A stretch of DNA of 64,000 bases from Hyperoodon ampullatus (Eukaryota > Chordata > Mammalia > Artiodactyla > Ziphiidae), in the NCBI GenBank assembly GCA_949752795.1, contig CATKHW010000385.1, positions 62,001 to 126,000 of the forward strand. The letters are read 5' to 3'. Every line of letters starts with the position of its first letter. Position 1 is the stretch's first letter. Below are positions 49,639-61,569 of the stretch, piece by piece. The position numbers were made by a program, and so were the translations under genes. Under the pieces are notes generated by a model that was not told the DNA's origin, ran no database searches, and saw only the letters and a program-made list of their open reading frames with translations.

Positions 49639-52600
49639 ATTCTCGATACACTTGTCATCACAATGCTCCCTGACACTTGTCGTCAGAATGCTCCTTGAAC
49701 CCTGTCACAAAAAGGCTCCATGCCTTTTTCATCAAAATGCACCATGCCATTTTCAACACAATGCTCCATGCCATTGTCATCAAAATACTCCACAAGCTTG
49801 TCATCAGAATGCTCCATGTCCCTTGTCATCACAATTTTCCATGCACTTGTCAGCACAAGGCTCCCTGACCCTTGTCATCACAATGCTCCAAGCCATTGTC
49901 ATCACAATGCTCCATTACCTTTGTCATCAGAATCCTCCATGACACTTGGCATCACAATGCTCCATGGCATTGTCATCACAATGGGACATTACATATGTCA
50001 TCACAATGCTCCCTGACACCTGTCTTCACAATAATGAATGACCTGGTCATCACAATGCTCCATGCCCTTGTCATCACAATGCGCCATTCCAACTGTCATC
50101 GCAATAAGCCATGAAACTTATTAGACCAATGCTCCATGCCCTTGTCATCACAATGCCCCATGCCCTTGTTATCACAATGTTCCATGACCCCTGTCATCAC
50201 AATGCTCCGTGACTCCAGTCATCACAAGGCTTCATGACCTTTGTCATCACAGTGGTCCATGCCCTTGTCATCAACAGTCTCTGTGACCTTTTTAACCACA
50301 ATGCTTCATGAACTTTTCATCACAATGCCCTTTGACCCTTGTCATCACAATGCTCTATGCCTTTCTCAGCACAATGCTCCATGACCCTTGTCATCACAAT
50401 GCTCCATGCGCTTGTCAGCACAATGCTCCATGACCCATGTCATCACAATGCACCATGCGCTTGTCGTCACAGTGCTCCACAATCTTGTCATCACAATGCT
50501 CCATAAACCTTGTCATCACAATGCTCCATGCACTTCAAATCAAAATGCTCTCTCACCACTGATATCACAATGGTACATCACTATTCATCACAATACTCCC
50601 TCAACCCTGTCATCACAATGTTCCATGACTCCTGTCATCACAATGCTACATGCACTTATCATCACAATGTTTGATGATCCCTGACATCACAATGTTCCAT
50701 AACCCCTGTCATCAAAATGCTCCATGACCCTTTTCATCAAAATGCTCCATGACCCCTAACATCACAATGTTACATAACGCCTCTCATCAAAATGTTCCAT
50801 GACCCTTTTCATCAAATTGGTCCATGACAATGTCATCACAATGCTCCCTACCCTTCTCATCACAATGCACCACGCCCTTGTCATCAAAATGCTCCATGAC
50901 CTTTGTCATCACAAAGCTCCATGACCCTTGGCATCACAATGCTCCATGCCATTGTCATCACAATACTCCATGAAACCTCTCATCACATTGTTCCATGCAA
51001 TTGTCATCAAAAAGCTCCATGGTGCTTGTCATCACACTGCTCGATGCCCTTCTCATCACAATGCTCCATGCCCTTGTCATTACAATCCTCCATGACCCAT
51101 GTATCACTGTGTTCCGTGCCCTTGTCATCACAATGCTCCATGCCCACTCTCATCACAATAATCCATGAAACTTTTCAGACCAATGTTCCATGCCCTTGTC
51201 ATCACAATGCTCCATTACCCCTGTCATAACAATGCTCCATGACCCCTGCCATCACAACGTTCCACGGCCTTGTCATCACAAGGCTCCATGACCCTTGTCA
51301 TCACAATGCTCCAAGACCCCTGTAATCACAGTGCTACATGCCCTTGTCATCACAAAGCTCCATGATGCATGTCATCAGAATGCTCCATGCCCTTGCCATC
51401 ACAATGCTCCATTACCCCTGTGATAACAATGCTCCATGACCCCTGCCATCACGATGTTCCATGGCCTTGTCATCACAAGGCTCCATGACCCTTCTCATCA
51501 CAATGCTCCAAGACACCTGTAATCACAATGCTCCATGTCCCTTTTTATCTCAATGATCCATGAACCCTGTCATCACAATGCACCATGCCCATCATCATAA
51601 TGCTTCAGGCTATTGTCATCACAATGAAATCAAAATGCTCCATGACCTCTGTCATAACACTGCTCCAAACCCTTGTGATCACAATATTCCATAACACTTG
51701 TCATCACAATGCCCCATGACGCTCGTCATCACAATACCCCATGACACTCGTCATCACAATTATCTATGGTCTTCTCTTCACAATGCTCCATGACCTTTGT
51801 CATCACAATGCTCAATACACTTGTCATCAAATTGCTCCCTGACACTTGTTCTCTGTATGCTCCTTGAACCCTGTCATGACAAGGCTCCATGCCTTTTTCA
51901 TCACAATGATCCATGCCTTTTTCATCACAATGCTCCAAGACGCCTGTAATTACAATGCTCCATGCCCTTGTCATCACAAAGCTCAATGACGCATGTCATC
52001 AGACTGCTCCTTGGCCTTCTCATCACAATGCTCCATGCGCTTGTCATCACAATTTTCCAAGACACTCTAATCACAATGCTCCATGCCCCTTTTCATCAGT
52101 ATGCTCCATGAGACTTGTCTCACAAGGCTCCATGGTTTTCTCATCATAATGCTCCAGCACCTTGTCATCACAATGCTTCACGACCTTGTCATGAAAATTT
52201 TCAATGGCCCTTGTCATCATAATGCTCCAAGCCCTAGTCATCACAATGCTCCATTATATTTGTCATCACAATCCTCCATTACATTTGGCATCACAACGCT
52301 CCATGCCATTGTCATCGCAATGGACCATGACATATGTCATCACAATGCTCCCTGACACCTGTCTTCACAATACTCCATGACCTTCTCATCACAATGCCCC
52401 ATGCCCTTGTCATCACAATGCCCCATGCCCACTGTCATCACAATAATCTATTAAACTTGTCAGACCAATGCTCCATGCCCCTGTCATCACAATGCTCCAT
52501 GCCCTTGTCATCACAATGCTCCATGACCCTTGTCATCACAATGCTCTGTGACTCCAGTCATCACAATGCTTCATAACATTTGTCATCACAGTGGTCCATG

Positions 52601-53623
52601 CCCACATCATCACAAGGCTCTGTGACCTTTGTAACCACAATACTCCATGAACTTTTCATCACAATGCTACGTGACCCTTGTCATCACAATGCTCCATGCC
52701 CTTGTCATCACAAAGCTCCATGATGCATGTCATCAGAATGCTCCATGGCCTTCTCATCACAATGCTCCATGCCCTTGTCATCACAATGCTCCAAGACCCC
52801 TGTAATCACAATGGTCCATGCCCCTTTTCATCAGAATGCTCCATGAGACTTGTCATCACAAGGCTCCATGGTCTTCTCATCACAATGCTCCAGGACATTG
52901 TCATCAAAATGCCCCATTCCTTTATCATCACAATGCTCCATGACCCCTGTCATCACAATACTCCATGAACATTTTCAGCCCAATGCTCCATGACCTTCTC
53001 ATCACAATGCTCCATGACCAATATCATCACAATTCTCCATGACCACAGTCATCACAACGCTCAATATCACCTGACAACACAATGATCCGGGACTCTTGTC
53101 ATCACAATGCTCCATTCCCTAGTCATCACAATGCTCCATGACGCCTGCCATCACAATACTCCATGAACATTTTCAGCCCAATGCTCCATGACACTTGTCA
53201 TCACAATGATGCATGCCCTTGTCATCCCAATGCTCCATGACCCCTGTAATCACAATGCTCCGTGACGCTTGTCATCACAGTGCTCCATGACACCTGTCAT
53301 CACAATGCTCCATGCCTTTGTCAGCAAAATGCTACATGACCTTGTCATTACAATGTTCTATGCACTTGTCATCACAATACTCCATTACCATTGCCATCAC
53401 AATCCTCCATGAACCTTGGGATCACATTGCTCCATGCCCTTGTCATCACAATGCTCCATGCTCCTTGAAATCAAAATGATCCATGACCTCTGTCATCACA
53501 ATGCTCCAAACCCTTGTGATCACAATGTTCCATAACACTTGTCATCACAATGCTCCATGATGCCTGTCATCACAATACTCCATGCCCTTTTCATCACAAT
53601 GCTCCATGACCTTTGTCATCACA
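49639..53623. repeat. Higher-order repeat H5, 3985 bp
   Basis: The standard full form: 49-bp gain present, an extra 25-bp monomer (ATACCCCATGACACTCGTC, near 51735), and all monomers in the last third kept. Confidence 0.93.
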
Positions 53624-56600
53624 ATTCTCGATACACTTGTCATCACAATGCTCCCTGACACTTGTCGTCAGAATGCTCCTTGAACCCTGTCACAAAAAGG
53701 TTCCATGCCTTTTTCATCAAAATGCACCATGCCATTTTCAACACAATGCTCCATGCCATTGTCATCAAAATACTCCACAAGCTTGTCATCAGAATGCTCC
53801 ATGTCCCTTGTCATCACAATTTTCCATGCACTTGTCAGCACAAGGCTCCCTGACCCTTGTCATCACAATGCTCCAAGCCATTGTCATCACAATGCTCCAT
53901 TACCTTTGTCATCAGAATCCTCCATGACACTTGGCATCACAATGCTCCATGGCATTGTCATCACAATGGGACATTACATATGTCATCACAATGCTCCCTG
54001 ACACCTGTCTTCACAATAATGAATGACCTGGTCATCACAATGCTCCATGCCCTTGTCATCACAATGCGCCATTCCAACTGTCATCGCAATAAGCCATGAA
54101 ACTTATTAGACCAATGCTCCATGCCCTTGTCATCACAATGCCCCATGCCCTTGTTATCACAATGTTCCATGACCCCTGTCATCACAATGCTCCGTGACTC
54201 CAGTCATCACAAGGCTTCATGACCTTTGTCATCACAGTGGTCCATGCCCTTGTCATCAACAGTCTCTGTGACCTTTTTAACCACAATGCTTCATGAACTT
54301 TTCATCACAATGCCCTTTGACCCTTGTCATCACAATGCTCTATGCCTTTCTCAGCACAATGCTCCATGACCCTTGTCATCACAATGCTCCATGCGCTTGT
54401 CAGCACAATGCTCCATGACCCATGTCATCACAATGCACCATGCGCTTGTCGTCACAGTGCTCCACAATCTTGTCATCACAATGCTCCATAAACCTTGTCA
54501 TCACAATGCTCCATGCACTTCAAATCAAAATGCTCTCTCACCACTGATATCACAATGGTACATCACTATTCATCACAATACTCCCTCAACCCTGTCATCA
54601 CAATGTTCCATGACTCCTGTCATCACAATGCTACATGCACTTATCATCACAATGTTTGATGATCCCTGACATCACAATGTTCCATAACCCCTGTCATCAA
54701 AATGCTCCATGACCCTTTTCATCAAAATGCTCCATGACCCCTAACATCACAATGTTACATAACGCCTCTCATCAAAATGTTCCATGACCCTTTTCATCAA
54801 ATTGGTCCATGACAATGTCATCACAATGCTCCCTACCCTTCTCATCACAATGCACCACGCCCTTGTCATCAAAATGCTCCATGACCTTTGTCATCACAAA
54901 GCTCCATGACCCTTGGCATCACAATGCTCCATGCCATTGTCATCACAATACTCCATGAAACCTCTCATCACATTGTTCCATGCAATTGTCATCAAAAAGC
55001 TCCATGGTGCTTGTCATCACACTGCTCGATGCCCTTCTCATCACAATGCTCCATGCCCTTGTCATTACAATCCTCCATGACCCATGTATCACTGTGTTCC
55101 GTGCCCTTGTCATCACAATGCTCCATGCCCACTCTCATCACAATAATCCATGAAACTTTTCAGACCAATGTTCCATGCCCTTGTCATCACAATGCTCCAT
55201 TACCCCTGTCATAACAATGCTCCATGACCCCTGCCATCACAACGTTCCACGGCCTTGTCATCACAAGGCTCCATGACCCTTGTCATCACAATGCTCCAAG
55301 ACCCCTGTAATCACAGTGCTACATGCCCTTGTCATCACAAAGCTCCATGATGCATGTCATCAGAATGCTCCATGCCCTTGCCATCACAATGCTCCATTAC
55401 CCCTGTGATAACAATGCTCCATGACCCCTGCCATCACGATGTTCCATGGCCTTGTCATCACAAGGCTCCATGACCCTTCTCATCACAATGCTCCAAGACA
55501 CCTGTAATCACAATGCTCCATGTCCCTTTTTATCTCAATGATCCATGAACCCTGTCATCACAATGCACCATGCCCATCATCATAATGCTTCAGGCTATTG
55601 TCATCACAATGAAATCAAAATGCTCCATGACCTCTGTCATAACACTGCTCCAAACCCTTGTGATCACAATATTCCATAACACTTGTCATCACAATGCCCC
55701 ATGACGCTCGTCATCACAATACCCCATGACACTCGTCATCACAATTATCTATGGTCTTCTCTTCACAATGCTCCATGACCTTTGTCATCACAATGCTCAA
55801 TACACTTGTCATCAAATTGCTCCCTGACACTTGTTCTCTGTATGCTCCTTGAACCCTGTCATGACAAGGCTCCATGCCTTTTTCATCACAATGATCCATG
55901 CCTTTTTCATCACAATGCTCCAAGACGCCTGTAATTACAATGCTCCATGCCCTTGTCATCACAAAGCTCAATGACGCATGTCATCAGACTGCTCCTTGGC
56001 CTTCTCATCACAATGCTCCATGCGCTTGTCATCACAATTTTCCAAGACACTCTAATCACAATGCTCCATGCCCCTTTTCATCAGTATGCTCCATGAGACT
56101 TGTCTCACAAGGCTCCATGGTTTTCTCATCATAATGCTCCAGCACCTTGTCATCACAATGCTTCACGACCTTGTCATGAAAATTTTCAATGGCCCTTGTC
56201 ATCATAATGCTCCAAGCCCTAGTCATCACAATGCTCCATTATATTTGTCATCACAATCCTCCATTACATTTGGCATCACAATGCTCCATGCCATTGTCAT
56301 CGCAATGGACCATGACATATGTCATCACAATGCTCCCTGACACCTGTCTTCACAATACTCCATGACCTTCTCATCACAATGCCCCATGCCCTTGTCATCA
56401 CAATGCCCCATGCCCACTGTCATCACAATAATCTATTAAACTTGTCAGACCAATGCTCCATGCCCCTGTCATCACAATGCTCCATGCCCTTGTCATCACA
56501 GTGCTCCATGACCCTTGTCATCACAATGCTCTGTGACTCCAGTCATCACAATGCTTCATAACATTTGTCATCACAGTGGTCCATGCCCACATCATCACAA

Positions 56601-57584
56601 GGCTCTGTGACCTTTGTAACCACAATACTCCATGAACTTTTCATCACAATGCTACGTGACCCTTGTCATCACAATGCTCCATGCCCTTGTCATCACAAAG
56701 CTCCATGATGCATGTCATCAGAATGCTCCATGGCCTTCTCATCACAATGCTCCATGCCCTTGTCATCACAATGCTCCAAGACCCCTGTAATCACAATGGT
56801 CCATGCCCCTTTTCATCAGAATGCTCCATGAGACTTGTCATCACAATGCTCCAGGACATTGTCATCAAAATGCCCCATTCCCTTATCATCACAATGCTCC
56901 ATGACCACTGTCATCACAATACTCCATGAACATTTTCAGCCCAATGCTCCATGACCTTCTCATCACAATGCTCCATGACCAATATCATCACAATTCTCCA
57001 TGACCACAGTCATCACAACGCTCAATATCACCTGACAACACAATGATCCGGGACTCTTGTCATCACAATGCTCCATTCCCTAGTCATCACAATGCTCCAT
57101 GACGCCTATCATCACAATACTCCATGAACATTTTCAGCCCAATGCTCCATGACACTTGTCATCACAATGATGCATGCCCTTGTCATCCCAATGCTCCATG
57201 ACCCCTCTAATCACAATGCTCCGTGACGCTTGTCATCACAGTGCTCCATGACACCTGTCATCACAATGCTCCATGCCTTTGTCAGCAAAATGCTACATGA
57301 CCTTGTCATTACAAGGTTCTATGCACTTGTCATCACAATACTCCATTACCATTGCCATCACAATCCTCCATGAACCTTGGGATCACATTGCTCCATGCCC
57401 TTGTCATCACAATGCTCCATGCTCCTTGAAATCAAAATGATCCATGACCTCTGTCATCACAATGCTCCAAACCCTTGTGATCACAATGTTCCATAACACT
57501 TGTCATCACAATGCTCCATGATGCCTGTCATCACAATACTCCATGCCCTTTTCATCACAATGCTGCATGACCTTTGTCATCACA
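53624..57584. repeat. Higher-order repeat H6, 3961 bp
   Basis: Standard form minus one 24-bp monomer (AAGGCTCCATGGTCTTCTC... lost near 56845). The lost monomer differs from the one missing in H1, so the two losses are independent. Confidence 0.93.
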
Positions 57585-60500
57585 ATTCTCGATACACTTG
57601 TCATCACAATGCTCCCTGACACTTGTCGTCAGAATGCTCCTTGAACCCTGTCACAAAAAGGCTCCATGCCTTTTTCATCAAAATGCACCATGCCATTTTC
57701 AACACAATGCTCCATGCCATTGTCATCAAAATACTCCACAAGCTTGTCATCAGAATGCTCCATGTCCCTTGTCATCACAATTTTCCATGCACTTGTCAGC
57801 ACAATGCTCCCTGACCCTTGTCATCACAATGCTCCAAGCCATTGTCATCACAATGCTCCATTACCTTTGTCATCAGAATCCTCCATGACACTTGGCATCA
57901 CAATGCTCCATGGCATTGTCATCACAATGGGCCATTACATATGTCATCACAATGCTCCCTGACACCTGTCTTCACAATAATGAATGACCTGGTCATCACA
58001 ATTCTCCATGCCCTTGTCATCACAATGCGCCATTCCAACTGTCATCGCAATAAGCCATGAAACTTATTAGACCAATGCTCCATGCCCTTGTCATCACAAT
58101 GCCCCATGCCCTTGTTATCACAATGTTCCATGACCCCTGTCATCACAATGCTCCGTGACTCCAGTCATCACAAGGCTTCATGACCTTTGTCATCACAGTG
58201 GTCCATGCCCTTGTCATCAACAGTCTCTGTGACCTTTTTAACCACAATGCTTCATGAACTTTTCATCACAATGCCCTTTGACCCTTGTCATCACAATGCT
58301 CTATGCCTTTCTCAGCACAATGCTCCATGACCCTTGTCATCACAATGCTCCATGCGCTTGTCAGCACAATGCTCCATGGCCCATGTCATCACAATGCACC
58401 ATGCGCTTGTCGTCACAGTGCTCCACAATCTTGTCATCACAATGCTCCATAAACCTTGTCATCACAATGCTCCATGCACTTCAAATCAAAATGCTCTCTC
58501 ACCACTGATATCACAATGGTACATCACTATTCATCACAATACTCCCTCAACCCTGTCATCACAATGTTCCATGACTCCTGTCATCACAATGCTACATGCA
58601 CTTATCATCACAATGTTTGATGATCCCTGACATCACAATGTTCCATAACCCCTGTCATCAAAATGCTCCATGACCCTTTTCATCAAAATGCTCCATGACC
58701 CCTAACATCACAATGTTACATAACGCCTCTCATCAAAATGTTCCATGACCCTTTTCATCAAATTGGTCCATGACAATGTCATCACAATGCTCCCTACCCT
58801 TCTCATCACAATGCACCACGCCCTTGTCATCAAAATGCTCCATGACCTTTGTCATCACAAAGCTCCATGACCCTTGGCATCACAATGCTCCATGCCATTG
58901 TCATCACAATACTCCATGAAACCTCTCATCACATTGTTCCATGCAATTGTCATCAAAAAGCTCCATGGTGCTTGTCATCACACTGCTCGATGCCCTTCTC
59001 ATCACAATGCTCCATGCCCTTGTCATTACAATCCTCCATGACCCATGTATCACTGTGTTCCGTGCCCTTGTCATCACAATGCTCCATGCCCACTCTCATC
59101 ACAATAATCCATGAAACTTTTCAGACCAATGTTCCATGCCCTTGTCATCACAATGCTCCATTACCCCTGTCATAACAATGCTCCATGACCCCTGCCATCA
59201 CAACGTTCCACGGCCTTGTCATCACAAGGCTCCATGACCCTTGTCATCACAATGCTCCAAGACCCCTGTAATCACAGTGCTACATGCCCTTGTCATCACA
59301 AAGCTCCATGATGCATGTCATCAGAATGCTCCATGCCCTTGCCATCACAATGCTCCATTACCCCTGTGATAACAATGCTCCATGACCCCTGCCATCACGA
59401 TGTTCCATGGCCTTGTCATCACAAGGCTCCATGACCCTTCTCATCACAATGCTCCAAGACACCTGTAATCACAATGCTCCATGTCCCTTTTTATCTCAAT
59501 GATCCATGAACCCTGTCATCACAATGCACCATGCCCATCATCATAATGCTTCAGGCTATTGTCATCACAATGAAATCAAAATGCTCCATGACCTCTGTCA
59601 TAACACTGCTCCAAACCCTTGTGATCACAATATTCCATAACACTTGTCATCACAATGCCCCATGACGCTCGTCATCACAATACCCCATGACACTCGTCAT
59701 CACAATTATCTATGGTCTTCTCTTCACAATGCTCCATGACCTTTGTCATCACAATGCTCAATACACTTGTCATCAAATTGCTCCCTGACACTTGTTCTCT
59801 GTATGCTCCTTGAACCCTGTCATGACAAGGCTCCATGCCTTTTTCATCACAATGATCCATGCCTTTTTCATCACAATGCTCCAAGACGCCTGTAATTACA
59901 ATGCTCCATGCCCTTGTCATCACAAAGCTCAATGACGCATGTCATCAGACTGCTCCTTGGCCTTCTCATCACAATGCTCCATGCGCTTGTCATCACAATT
60001 TTCCAAGACACTCTAATCACAATGCTCCATGCCCCTTTTCATCAGTATGCTCCATGAGACTTGTCTCACAAGGCTCCATGGTTTTCTCATCATAATGCTC
60101 CAGCACCTTGTCATCACAATGCTTCACGACCTTGTCATGAAAATTTTCAATGGCCCTTGTCATCATAATGCTCCAAGCCCTAGTCATCACAATGCTCCAT
60201 TATATTTGTCATCACAATCCTCCATTACATTTGGCATCACAATGCTCCATGCCATTGTCATCGCAATGGACCATGACATATGTCATCACAATGCTCCCTG
60301 ACACCTGTCTTCACAATACTCCATGACCTTCTCATCACAATGCCCCATGCCCTTGTCATCACAATGCCCCATGCCCACTGTCATCACAATAATCTATTAA
60401 ACTTGTCAGACCAATGCTCCATGCCCCTGTCATCACAATGCTCCATGCCCTTGTCATCACAATGCTCCATGACCCTTGTCATCACAATGCTCTGTGACTC

Positions 60501-61569
60501 CAGTCATCACAATGCTTCATAACATTTGTCATCACAGTGGTCCATGCCCACATCATCACAAGGCTCTGTGACCTTTGTAACCACAATACTCCATGAACTT
60601 TTCATCACAATGCTACGTGACCCTTGTCATCACAATGCTCCATGCCCTTGTCATCACAAAGCTCCATGATGCATGTCATCAGAATGCTCCATGGCCTTCT
60701 CATCACAATGCTCCATGCCCTTGTCATCACAATGCTCCAAGACCCCTGTAATCACAATGGTCCATGCCCCTTTTCATCAGAATGCTCCATGAGACTTGTC
60801 ATCACAAGGCTCCATGGTCTTCTCATCACAATGCTCCAGGACATTGTCATCAAAATGCCCCATTCCCTTATCATCACAATGCTCCATGACCCCTGTCATC
60901 ACAATACTCCATGAACATTTTCAGCCCAATGCTCCATGACCTTCTCATCACAATGCTCCATGACCAATATCATCACAATTCTCCATGACTACAGTCATCA
61001 CAACGCTCAATATCACCTGACAACACAATGATCCGGGACTCTTGTCATCACAATGCTCCATTCCCTAGTCATCACAATGCTCCATGACGCCTGCCATCAC
61101 AATACTCCATGAACATTTTCAGCCCAATGCTCCATGACACTTGTCATCACAATGATGCATGCCCTTGTCATCCCAATGCTCCATGACCCCTGTAATCACA
61201 ATGCTCCGTGACGCTTGTCATCACAGTGCTCCATGACACCTGTCATCACAATGCTCCATGCCTTTGTCAGCAAAATGCTACATGACCTTGTCATTACAAT
61301 GTTCTATGCACTTGTCATCACAATACTCCATTACCATTGCCATCACAATCCTCCATGAACCTTGGGATCACATTGCTCCATGCCCTTGTCATCACAATGC
61401 TCCATGCTCCTTGAAATCAAAATGATCCATGACCTCTGTCATCACAATGCTCCAAACCCTTGTGATCACAATGTTCCATAACACTTGTCATCACAATGCT
61501 CCATGATGCCTGTCATCACAATACTCCATGCCCTTTTCATCACAATGCTCCATGACCTTTGTCATCACA
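57585..61569. repeat. Higher-order repeat H7, 3985 bp
   Basis: Standard full form, nearly identical to H5 over its whole length. Confidence 0.93.
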